A stretch of DNA of 64,000 nucleotides, from the NCBI RefSeq assembly GCF_900167465.1, contig NZ_FUWR01000009.1, positions 1 through 64,000 of the forward strand, given 5' to 3'. A program made the position numbers and the translations under genes. Of this stretch, positions 45,160 through 53,203 are shown one piece after another. The stretch's first letter is position 1; the number at the start of each line of letters is the position of its first letter. The notes beneath the pieces are model-generated. The model saw only the letters and a program-made list of their open reading frames with translations, searched no databases and was not told where the DNA came from. This DNA comes from Trichlorobacter thiogenes (lineage in GTDB: Bacteria; Desulfobacterota; Desulfuromonadia; Geobacterales; Pseudopelobacteraceae).

Positions 45160-47143
45160 CTGTTGCCTCTCTATCCCAAACAACGGCGCAGGGGGCGGTG
45201 CAGACAACGGACGTTCCTCTACCGGTCAGGTCAGTTATCTCAAAGCGTGCGTTGATCTGGGTTGCGCGGTATTCCATCATACCGATTCCAAGGCCGCCGC
45301 CGGTCCCCTTTGTCGTGGTGATGCCGCAGCCATTATCGCTCACTTCAAGCTGGATTCCCGTATCCGGTGTGCAGTGCAACGCAATAGTGATCAGGGTGGC
45401 TCCAGAGTGTTTGACCGCATTTGTCAGCGCCTCACGGGCGATCTGCTGAATATGCAGCATGCTGACCGCAGAGCAGGCCGGGCAGTTCTGCTTCATCTCC
45501 AGCTGGATCGGGATGGCACTCTGGCTGGAGGCCTGCCGGACCAGCTGTTCCAGATCAATGACCCCTTCTCCGCCATCCCGGTCTGAGGTCCAGAGTCGAC
45601 GCGAAAGGGCGTAGGCATGATCAACAGAATCCTGCAGCAAGGTGCCGAGCGGCCGGGCTTCCGGCTCTAACCCCGCTTCGGTTAGCCGGTCTTCCAGGGC
45701 GGCAAAGCGGAGTCGGGCTCCGGTCAGCTGCTGACAGAGCCCATCGTGCAGTTCGTGGCTGATCCGACGGCGTTCCTCCCGGCTGACCTGCTGAATCTCC
45801 TGCTCCAGCCGCTCATGTTTTTCCATCTGTTCCTGTAATGCCCCATGGGCGGCGGTCCGTTCAGATATCTGTAACTGCAGATCAGCCACCAGATCACCTA
45901 TTTTACTACTGAGCAGCTTGAAGCGTTCTCCCTGGGCAAAGGCGATCAGTATGCCGTCCAGCAGCGGGGTAATCAGCAATGCGGTTTCATAGAAGGGTGA
46001 GTAGGGTATCAGATTGAAGTTCAGCAGCATGAGCAGCAGTACCGCTATCTCATGCAGTATCCGTGCTGCCAGCAGATATTTGGCAGGGGGATAGCCGTTG
46101 CGGACCGCTTCAGCTGAGGCAGCCAGCAGGAACAGTACGATCAGCATGGCGTCAAGCATCAGTGCGGTTTTAAAAGGAGCCGCAGGAACGAAAAAGATCA
46201 ATGGCGGCAGGATAAGGTTTGCCCAGATCCAGATACGGAGCAGGCGGTCCATAACCGGCGCATTCTTGGGGGTTATTAGGAATTCTCTGATAAAAAAGGT
46301 GGCGCCCAGTAGCGGTAAAAAGCAGATCAGCGTGGCCAGATAGTCGTGTGTGCGGGGATGGCTGGGGAAAACCTGACTAAAGAGATAACCGGCAATGGTC
46401 AGATGGTAAGCGGCGGTTGCCAGGATATAGAAGGCATAGTAGACAAAACTCTTCTCCCTGATGAACAGGTACAGCGACATGCTGATAACCGCAATGGTCA
46501 GTGCAAAGCCGGTAAATCCTGCGTAGATCGAGTTCTGTACGCTCTCTCTCAGGTTCATCGCGTCGCCGGTACAGACCGTCAGGGGAAACTGGCTGCGGCC
46601 GCTGATCTGGGCCCGCAGGTACCAGGTGGCCGATCCCTCGCGGGGGTGGAGGGAGAACAGGATGCTGCGTTTCTGGATGGTGCGGCTGGCCATGGGGCGC
46701 ATGTCGCCGGAATGCTGTGTTAGGACAGTGCCGTCGGGGTGCACAAGGTACAGGTCGGCGTAATCCATAAGCGGCTGATCAAGCAGTAAGAGCCATTTAT
46801 CTTGACTGCGTGTGCCAAAGTCAATGTTGAAGCGGAACCAGTAGACGGCCGTGCTGATGCCGAAATTGGGACTGTCGGCAGGCACCGGTTTGAAGCGGCT
46901 GGCATAGGCGGGAGAACTGATATCGCTAATGGTAAGGCGGTGATCAGGGTCAGCCACCATCTCCAGCGTTGTTCTGCCCAGCGGGTAGCTGTCGCTAGTG
47001 CCGATAAGAAGGGGATCGGCGGCAAGGGACGGGGTGGTGAAGAGCAGCAGTGAGAGGATGGAGCCCGTGATACAGGCGGCAACCGTCTGATAGATGCCGA
47101 TTTGGCAGAGTATGCGGAGATGTGCGCTTACACCGAAGATCAT
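45152..47143 (-). CDS. 7TMR-DISM sensor histidine kinase, NarX/DegS type
   Basis: The 663-residue protein has a signal-anchor region (about 18-45), an extracytoplasmic 7TMR-DISMED2 domain (about 46-190, with GISTAVYWFRFNIDF and WYLRAQISGRSQFPLTV), and seven hydrophobic segments at about 200-390. A coiled-coil follows, then a HisKA_3 domain with RRRISHELHDGLCQQLTG and a HATPase domain with REALTNAVKHSGA and VSDNGCGI. Such kinases pair with NarL-type regulators, here the overlapping downstream gene. DISMED2 domains often resemble carbohydrate-binding folds, so an extracellular ligand is likely. Confidence 0.93.
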   Translation of the reverse strand: MIFGVSAHLRILCQIGIYQTVAACITGSILSLLLFTTPSLAADPLLIGTSDSYPLGRTTLEMVADPDHRLTISDISSPAYASRFKPVPADSPNFGISTAVYWFRFNIDFGTRSQDKWLLLLDQPLMDYADLYLVHPDGTVLTQHSGDMRPMASRTIQKRSILFSLHPREGSATWYLRAQISGRSQFPLTVCTGDAMNLRESVQNSIYAGFTGFALTIAVISMSLYLFIREKSFVYYAFYILATAAYHLTIAGYLFSQVFPSHPRTHDYLATLICFLPLLGATFFIREFLITPKNAPVMDRLLRIWIWANLILPPLIFFVPAAPFKTALMLDAMLIVLFLLAASAEAVRNGYPPAKYLLAARILHEIAVLLLMLLNFNLIPYSPFYETALLITPLLDGILIAFAQGERFKLLSSKIGDLVADLQLQISERTAAHGALQEQMEKHERLEQEIQQVSREERRRISHELHDGLCQQLTGARLRFAALEDRLTEAGLEPEARPLGTLLQDSVDHAYALSRRLWTSDRDGGEGVIDLEQLVRQASSQSAIPIQLEMKQNCPACSAVSMLHIQQIAREALTNAVKHSGATLITIALHCTPDTGIQLEVSDNGCGITTTKGTGGGLGIGMMEYRATQINARFEITDLTGRGTSVVCTAPCAVVWDREATDA

Positions 47144-47230
47144 CGGTCATCGTCCCTGGCTTGAGTTCTGGTAACGGGATGCCATCATACTGATCTCTGG
47201 CTTCGATGCAATGGGGTTTTGTAAAATATG

Positions 47231-47266
47231 GCAACGGCCCGTCAGGGGTGACTGGCGGGCCGTTGC
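47231..47266 (-). terminator. Hairpin terminator candidate downstream of the orphan secreted gene
   Basis: GCAACGGCCCG and CGGGCCGTTGC form a perfect 11-bp stem around a 14-base loop. On the minus strand it is followed by CATATTTTAC, a short T-run, so it can end transcription coming from 48707 before the kinase gene starts. The loop is longer than usual. Confidence 0.7.
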
Positions 47267-47284
47267 TGTTTCCAACTGTATGAG

Positions 47285-47398
47285 ACCGTTGTTCACCCGA
47301 TCCATAATCAATTTTCCCGCCTTGTTGGTCAATGTTCCGCTGATGGTGCTGTAGCCACCCTTCAGAGACAGAGTGCGTTCATGGCTTTGCAGCAAACA
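47285..47398 (-). pseudogene. Broken remnant of the shared C-terminal module
   Basis: In a frame different from the neighbouring gene, this minus-strand stretch reads LLQSHERTLSLKGGYSTISG and continues TLTNKAGKLIMDRVNNG. It lines up with the end of the shared module (LQNSHTLTLKGGYS...STINGSLTISSGTLVVDKVVVGP), but an inner part of about ten residues is deleted and no start codon or upstream domain is present. The 3' end of the orphan secreted gene overlaps it by about 20 bases. It shows that a fifth copy of the module once existed here. Confidence 0.7.
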
Positions 47399-48707
47399 GA
47401 TCGAGATAGGATCTGCTCTCAGCTTCAAGCAGGGCATAACTTTTCTTGATCTGGTCCAGTGCTTCGGCGTCGTTGCGTCGGCAGCCGTCTGACTGACAAT
47501 CAGGATTGACAAACTTTCCATTCTCCGTTGTCCAGGTTTTTTCATTGAAAAGAGTAGTGGTATGCCGTCCGTCGATGAAATCCAGATACCAGGAGGTGGG
47601 TGAAATACTACCAGCCCGGTTTGCAATTTCATGAAAACTCAGTTTATCGCACAGTCCGTCTGCGCAATATTCAGCGGGGAAATAGCGGATCTCCCCTTTA
47701 TAGCGCACCAGTCTGCCATCCAGAAAATACCAAGTCTCTGTTTTAACCGGAATTATGCCTGAGATAACTCGATCATTGCCACCAAGGGATTCCAGTGTCA
47801 GCGTCGAGAATGATCCCCTTTTCCGGTGCTCGAGACGGGTGCCAAGTTTTGGCGGGCCACCACCGGTATCTGGCCTGAACAGGCCGTGCCAGCGAGGTGT
47901 GTTTTGGGGCATGACGATGTTGCGAACCGAATAATCACTGCCTGCCATGAGTGATGGGACCTTGTCGGGTAGGAGCGAACTTTTGAGGCTGTCCGGGATT
48001 TTTCCCAATGCGTCTTCCATATCTTTGGCATTTGATGGGCTGAGAGCCTGTTCCTCGCCGCTTTGTTTGTTCTTTAAGCTGGCGCGAACGGTAATGGCGC
48101 CTCCTTGGTCGTAATCACCCGGTAAGGGGATGATTCCGGTCTTAAGTTTAAATCCCTTGGTTTTGCTTAAGAAAAGATCAAATCTGAGTTTTTCGTCGGT
48201 CAGTGGGCCGAAGTTCTGTAGCTTTTTGAGACGGGAGAACGGCTTCGTCGATGAAAACAGTTCAAAATTGCTAATTGTGTACAAGGGATCTGCTTGTTCA
48301 GGGATGTCGCAATGGAGTGTTGTTATGCCATCTTTGGTGCTCGCTGTCAGTGGTAGTTCGATATGTTTTTTAACTATTTTGACATCTTTTTTTATGCCTG
48401 GATCAAGTGTTGGCCCGACACCGATCAGGCTACCAAATATTTGGAAACGCCGTGTGGTTTTTTTGGTTTTTCCCTCGACCAAGCGGGTTGGCTGATAATG
48501 TACGATGATTGTGCTGTCGCGCCAGGTGTCTGGCCAGATATTGGCTTGCTCGGCCCGGCTTAGGTAGGGGTGAAATGCATCACCAATTTCAATATCCAGC
48601 GATAAACCGGCACGGCCCGTGTCGTTTGCCACGGTGGGTGCCGGAAAGACGGATGAAATTGTCATGAACAGGAATGTCATAAGGACGCGAAACCGTCTGT
48701 CAGTCAT
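47379..48707 (-). CDS. Orphan secreted protein
   Basis: I do not recognise this 442-residue protein. It has an N-terminal signal peptide (MTDRRFRVLMTFLFMTISSVFPAPTVA, no more than about 28 residues). The mature part mixes basic and beta-rich stretches (DSTIIVHYQPTRLVEGKTKK, GLFRPDTGGGPPKLGTRLEH, YFLDGRLVRYKGEIRYFPAE), and four cysteines near the C-terminus (YCADGLCDK and PDCQSDGCRRN) could form two disulfides. Its stop lies in a remnant of the shared C-terminal module, so the present C-terminus may be the result of a frameshift or recombination. It lies upstream of the kinase gene on the same strand. Confidence 0.7.
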   Translation of the reverse strand: MTDRRFRVLMTFLFMTISSVFPAPTVANDTGRAGLSLDIEIGDAFHPYLSRAEQANIWPDTWRDSTIIVHYQPTRLVEGKTKKTTRRFQIFGSLIGVGPTLDPGIKKDVKIVKKHIELPLTASTKDGITTLHCDIPEQADPLYTISNFELFSSTKPFSRLKKLQNFGPLTDEKLRFDLFLSKTKGFKLKTGIIPLPGDYDQGGAITVRASLKNKQSGEEQALSPSNAKDMEDALGKIPDSLKSSLLPDKVPSLMAGSDYSVRNIVMPQNTPRWHGLFRPDTGGGPPKLGTRLEHRKRGSFSTLTLESLGGNDRVISGIIPVKTETWYFLDGRLVRYKGEIRYFPAEYCADGLCDKLSFHEIANRAGSISPTSWYLDFIDGRHTTTLFNEKTWTTENGKFVNPDCQSDGCRRNDAEALDQIKKSYALLEAESRSYLDLFAAKP

Positions 48708-48843
48708 GGCTTTGAGGCTCTCGGCTGGTCGTCGTCTTTACAAACATTCTGGCTTGTACTATGCCTCTTCATACTACATTCTCCTTTGCAACGGGGGCGT
48801 TTATCCGTCTGGCCTGAGCTAAGCATTCAACAAGGTACGTTGT

Positions 48844-48875
48844 AAAAAACCGGCGAGGAGTATTCCCCACCGGTT
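48844..48875 (-). terminator. Terminator after the acyl-CoA ligase gene
   Basis: On the minus strand AACCGG and CCGGTT pair around a GC-rich imperfect inner stem, followed directly by TTTTTTAC. It lies 30 bases after the ligase stop and separates it from the orphan secreted gene. Confidence 0.8.
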
Positions 48876-48906
48876 ATCTTGTGCTGCCATTGTCTGATTA
48901 TGCTAC

Positions 48907-50556
48907 CTATTCCGACTCTTCCAGATGCAGTTCCTTGATCGCCATCTCCCGCAGTTTAAACTTCTGGATCTTGCCGGAGGCGGTCATCGGGTAGCCCTCC
49001 ACAAACTTGACATACTTGGGTACCTTGTAGTTAGCAATCTTGCCCCGGCAGAACTCCCTGACCTCTTCTTCGGTCATCTCCATCCCTTTTTTCAGGATCA
49101 CCGCCGCCATGACCTGCTCACCGTATTTCTTGTCCGGTACGCCGTAGATCTGGACATCGGAGATCTTGGGGTGGGTGTAGAGGAACTCCTCAATCTCTTT
49201 GGGGTAGATGTTCTCGCCGCCCCGGATGATCATCTGCTTGATCCGGCCGGTGATCTTGCAGTAGCCGTTTTCATCCATGATCGCCAGGTCGCCGGTGTGG
49301 AGCCAACCGTCGGCATCAATCACCTTGGCGGTCTCTTCCGGCATCTTGTAGTAGCCTTTCATGACCATGTAGCCACGGGCGCAGAGCTCGCCCTGCTTGC
49401 CGGGCGGCAGGGTGGTGCCGGTCTCGATATCGACAATCTTGACCTCGGCACCGGGCAGGGCACGTCCGACAGTGGAGACCCGCAGTTCAATCGCATCGTC
49501 AGTACGGCTCTGGGTGATGCCGGGGGATGATTCGGTCTGGCCGTAGACGCTGGTAATTTCAGTCATGTACATGTCTTTAACTACCCGTTTCATCACCTCA
49601 ATCGGGCAGACTGATCCGGCCATGATGCCGGTGCGCAGGCTGGAGAGGTTGAACTTCTTGAACTCCGGGTGCTCCAGTTCGGCAATGAACATGGTGGGGA
49701 CGCCATGCACTGCCGTACATTTTTCCGCTTCAATGGTCTGCAGCACCTTGAGTGGATCAAAGATCTCTACCGGCACCATGGCTGAACCGTGGGTAACACA
49801 GACCATGGTGGCCAGTACGCAGCCAAAGCAATGGAAAAACGGTACCGGGATACAGAGCCGGTCCTGGTCGGTGAATTTCATACACTCGCCGATCTGGAAG
49901 CCGTTGTTGGTCAGGTTGTGGTGGGTCAGCATCACCCCTTTGGGGAAGCCGGTGGTGCCGGAGGTGTACTGCATGTTGATGGTGTCATGGCAGTCCAGGG
50001 TGGCCTCAACCGCAGCTAGTTCCTCATCAGTGACATCTTTGCCCAGCTCAATGATGGCATTGAAGTTCAGCATCCCGGCCGGGGTCTCGTCACCGATAAA
50101 GATGATGTTTTTCAGGAACGGCAGTTTCTCGTGTTTCAGCTGGCCCGGCTCAGAAGCATGGATGGATGGCACCACATCGGCCAGGGTCTTGACATAGTCG
50201 GTGTCCTTAAATGACTTGACCATGAACAGGGTGGTGGAGTCAGACTGGTTCAGGACATACTCAAGTTCCGATGACTTGTAGGCAGTGTTGACGGTTACCA
50301 GCACGGCACCGATCTTGGGGGTGGCAAACTGCAGAATTGCCCATTCCGGCACATTGTAGGCCCAGATGGAGACATGGTCCCCCTTCTTGATGCCCAGTTT
50401 CAGCAGGCCTTTGGCCACCTGGCGGCAGATCTCGTTAAACTGTTTGTAGGAATAACGCAGCCCTCGTTCCGGATAGACCAGGGCATCATTGTCAGGGAAA
50501 CGTGCTGCAATCTCATCCAGCATGGCGCCGATCGGCTTGGTTATGGCTTGGGACAT
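48907..50556 (-). CDS. Acyl-CoA synthetase (AMP-forming)
   Basis: The 549-residue protein belongs to the AMP-binding acyl-CoA ligase family. It has the P-loop [19 protein letters not shown], the adenine-site [28 protein letters not shown], the hinge [21 protein letters not shown] and the catalytic lysine in [13 protein letters not shown]. Length and motifs suit medium- or long-chain fatty acid activation, but substrate chain length cannot be read from sequence. It is downstream of nhaA on the same strand with a 130-base gap and has its own terminator. Confidence 0.9.
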   Translation of the reverse strand: MSQAITKPIGAMLDEIAARFPDNDALVYPERGLRYSYKQFNEICRQVAKGLLKLGIKKGDHVSIWAYNVPEWAILQFATPKIGAVLVTVNTAYKSSELEYVLNQSDSTTLFMVKSFKDTDYVKTLADVVPSIHASEPGQLKHEKLPFLKNIIFIGDETPAGMLNFNAIIELGKDVTDEELAAVEATLDCHDTINMQYTSGTTGFPKGVMLTHHNLTNNGFQIGECMKFTDQDRLCIPVPFFHCFGCVLATMVCVTHGSAMVPVEIFDPLKVLQTIEAEKCTAVHGVPTMFIAELEHPEFKKFNLSSLRTGIMAGSVCPIEVMKRVVKDMYMTEITSVYGQTESSPGITQSRTDDAIELRVSTVGRALPGAEVKIVDIETGTTLPPGKQGELCARGYMVMKGYYKMPEETAKVIDADGWLHTGDLAIMDENGYCKITGRIKQMIIRGGENIYPKEIEEFLYTHPKISDVQIYGVPDKKYGEQVMAAVILKKGMEMTEEEVREFCRGKIANYKVPKYVKFVEGYPMTASGKIQKFKLREMAIKELHLEESE

Positions 50557-50686
50557 GATACTACCTCTTGTTTTTTTGTATGATTGAACTTTGATTTGGC
50601 CTGGTCAATAAATTTGTTTTGTAACTCGTTGAATTTTGAAGGTTTGCTCAATAGCATAGCAATGGCTGGGCGTCAAGCCCCGGCGG

Positions 50687-51862
50687 TCAGGTCTGATCTG
50701 TTGAGCTGTCCAGACGCAGTACCAGGTAGCCTGCTACGCCGGATAGCAACGATCCCAGTACAATGGCCAGTTTGTCAGCGTACTGGTAGATGGCATCGTC
50801 AGTAAAGGCCAGCGAGTCGATGAAGAGGCTCATGGTAAATCCGATGCCGGTCATCAGGCAGACACCATAAAACTGACGCCAGCTGCTGGCTGCCGGCAGG
50901 CGTGCCAAACCGGTCTTGATGGCCAGCCAACTAAATCCGAAGACCCCGACCTGCTTGCCAATGAACAGTCCCAGCATGATCCCCATCGGCACCGGGGTGG
51001 ACAACTGGTTTAAAGACAGCCCACGCAGGTCAATCCCTGCATTTACAAAGGCAAACAGCGGCAGGATCATGAACGAGACCCAGGGGTGCAGATCATGCTC
51101 AAGGCTGGCAGCAAGCGGGATCTTTAAATGATGTTCTCCTTTTGTTTCCAAAGGGATCATAAAGGCCAGGGCCACACCGGCCAGGGTGGCGTGAACCCCT
51201 GATTTCAGTACGCTGACCCACAGTACTACCCCCAAAAGGATATAGGCTGCCCTGCGTTCAACGCCAAAGCGGTTCAGGGCAAACAGGGCCAGCAGGGTGA
51301 TTGAGGCGACGGCAATGGAAATCAGCGACAGGTCAGAGGTATAGAAGAGGGCGATGATGATGATTGCCCCCAGGTCATCGATGATTGCCAGGGCCAGCAG
51401 GAAGATCTTCAGGGAGGCTGGCACGCGGCTGCCCAACAACGACAGAATACCCAGGGCAAAGGCGATGTCCGTGGCCGTGGGTATGGCCCAGCCATGCATG
51501 GATACTGGTTCGCGGTGGGTAAAGCCGATGTAGATCAAGGCTGGCACCAGCATGCCGCCAATGGCTGCAATCACCGGCAGGGTCGCCTGGTTCCAGGATG
51601 ACAGGTTGCCCCGGATCAGTTCCCGCTTCACCTCAAGCCCCACCAGCAGAAAGAAGACCGCCATCAGGCCGTCATTGATCCAAAGCAGCAGAGGCTTGGC
51701 AATCTTCAAGGCCCCAAACTGGATGGCTACCGGTGTGTGCAAAAAACTGTTGTAGAGTTCGGCAAGCGGAGAGTTTTTAAGCAGCAGAGCCGCGATGGTT
51801 ACCAGCATCAACAGGATGCCGGTGGATGATTCCTTTTCGTAAAATTCTTTGAGTCGTTGCAC
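50687..51862 (-). CDS. nhaA: Na+/H+ antiporter NhaA
   Basis: NhaA exports sodium in exchange for protons at the inner membrane. From the GTG at 51862 the product is 391 residues (E. coli NhaA: 388) and has about 12 hydrophobic segments. The ion-binding aspartate pair is in LALAIIDDLGAIIIIALFY, and WINDGLMAVFFLLVGLEVKR and HGWAIPTATDIAFALG are also family signatures. The open frame starts at 51925, but GGGGGAAAC just before 51862 and the family length favour the later start. The gene is divergent from the RND operon. Confidence 0.94.
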   Translation of the reverse strand: MQRLKEFYEKESSTGILLMLVTIAALLLKNSPLAELYNSFLHTPVAIQFGALKIAKPLLLWINDGLMAVFFLLVGLEVKRELIRGNLSSWNQATLPVIAAIGGMLVPALIYIGFTHREPVSMHGWAIPTATDIAFALGILSLLGSRVPASLKIFLLALAIIDDLGAIIIIALFYTSDLSLISIAVASITLLALFALNRFGVERRAAYILLGVVLWVSVLKSGVHATLAGVALAFMIPLETKGEHHLKIPLAASLEHDLHPWVSFMILPLFAFVNAGIDLRGLSLNQLSTPVPMGIMLGLFIGKQVGVFGFSWLAIKTGLARLPAASSWRQFYGVCLMTGIGFTMSLFIDSLAFTDDAIYQYADKLAIVLGSLLSGVAGYLVLRLDSSTDQT

Positions 51863-51988
51863 GTTTCCCCCGCCAGAATTGATACTGAATGTGGGCAGTA
51901 TATGTTCAGTGACTCGCCTTGACAATGCCTTGATCTATGGTACCTCAGACTGAAGTGAAATTAATTGCATAGCTGCGTGAGGTTACCG
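51863..51988. promoter_or_regulatory. Divergent control region between nhaA and the RND operon
   Basis: The region contains ACTGAA (51884-51889) and its inverse TTCAGT (51905-51910), plus a third ACTGAA at 51949-51954, which could be regulator half sites. TTGACA at 51919-51924 may be a -35 box for the RND operon, but no good -10 follows at 16-18 bases. No TetR- or MarR-type regulator gene is adjacent. Confidence 0.3.
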
Positions 51989-53194
51989 ATGGAACTGCCT
52001 TGTCTGATCTACCCTAACCGCCTGAATCGTCATCGTTTATTTCTTTACGCTGCTCTGGCCGTCTGCCTGCTTGCCCCCCTGGGGGGATGTGGCAAAAAAA
52101 CAGATCAGAAGGCCCAGCTGCCGGTGACCGATGTGGTTGCTGTGACGGTTCAGCCCAAAACAGTGCCCGCAATCTTTCCTTTTGTGGCTCAGATTCAGAG
52201 TTCTCACCAAGTTGATGTGATGGCCAGGGTGAACGGCTTTCTTGAAAAGATCAGCTATCAGGAAGGCGAGCCGGTCAAACAGGGACAGGTGCTGTTTGTG
52301 CTTGATAAGAAGCCGTTTGTGGCAGCGGTGAATGCGGCCAGGGCAGCGGTTGATATCCGTAAATCCCAGTTGTTTACCGCAAAGGCCAGTCTTGACCGGA
52401 TCAAGCCGCTGGCTGATCAGAATGCCGCCAGCAAGAGCGATCTGGATAACGCCATCGGTAACTACAAGACTGCCGAGGCTGGCCTGCAGCAGGATCAGGC
52501 CAACCTGGACAAGGCGCTGCTGGATTTAAGCTACACCAGCATCGCCTCGCCGGTCAGTGGTGTGGCTGGGCAGGCGTTGATGCGGGAGGGAAGCTACATC
52601 GCAGCTGGGAGTAGCTCTGCCAAATTAACCTACGTTGCCAAGTTGGACCCGGCCTGGGTGGATTTCAGTGTCTCCCAGAACGAGCAGGCCAAGATGCGTC
52701 AGTCAGTTGAAAAAGGAGAAATTGCTCGACCAAAGGATAACCGCTTTACCGTTGATATCGAGCTGTCCGATGGCAGGCGCTATCCCCAGGCAGGTGTGGT
52801 CAATTTTGCTGATCCTTCCTTTAATAAAGATACCGGCACTTATCTGGTGCGGGCCGAGATCCCCAATCCCAAAGCCGTGTTACGGCCCGGCATGTTTGTC
52901 AAGGCCTACCTGAAAGGGGCAACCCGCCCCAATGCTCTGGTGGTGCCGCAGCGGGCTGTTCAGCAGACCAGCAACGGCCATGTGGTCTTTGTAGCCAATG
53001 ATAAGGGGCTGGCAGAGGCCAGGCCGGTGGTGGTGGGTGAGTGGCTTGATAATGATTGGATCATCACCCAGGGACTGAAGGCGGGTGATAAGGTGATTGT
53101 GGATGGCTTCATGAAGCTGGCCCCCGGTGCACCGGTCAAGCTGGTGACCCCTGAAGAGATGAAGACGTCAGCTCAGTCGGCTACAGCCAAGTAA
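51989..53194 (+). CDS. RND efflux periplasmic adaptor lipoprotein
   Basis: From the ATG at 51989 (GAGG upstream) the product is 401 residues with a hydrophobic leader ending in the lipobox LAPLGGC, so it is probably a lipoprotein. The membrane-fusion-protein domains follow: lipoyl part (VNGFLEKISYQEGEPVKQGQ), alpha hairpin (about 110-190), beta barrel and membrane-proximal domain. It connects the inner-membrane pump to the outer-membrane channel, both encoded directly downstream. The closest family layout is AcrA/MexA. Confidence 0.92.
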   Translation: MELPCLIYPNRLNRHRLFLYAALAVCLLAPLGGCGKKTDQKAQLPVTDVVAVTVQPKTVPAIFPFVAQIQSSHQVDVMARVNGFLEKISYQEGEPVKQGQVLFVLDKKPFVAAVNAARAAVDIRKSQLFTAKASLDRIKPLADQNAASKSDLDNAIGNYKTAEAGLQQDQANLDKALLDLSYTSIASPVSGVAGQALMREGSYIAAGSSSAKLTYVAKLDPAWVDFSVSQNEQAKMRQSVEKGEIARPKDNRFTVDIELSDGRRYPQAGVVNFADPSFNKDTGTYLVRAEIPNPKAVLRPGMFVKAYLKGATRPNALVVPQRAVQQTSNGHVVFVANDKGLAEARPVVVGEWLDNDWIITQGLKAGDKVIVDGFMKLAPGAPVKLVTPEEMKTSAQSATAK

Positions 53195-53203
53195 GGGGGG
53201 GTC

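Noticed and set aside
47147-47632. A 161-codon minus-strand open frame as an independent gene
   Set aside because: Most of it is out of frame with the 442-residue gene that it overlaps. Only the short stretch matching the shared module is meaningful, and it is listed as a remnant.
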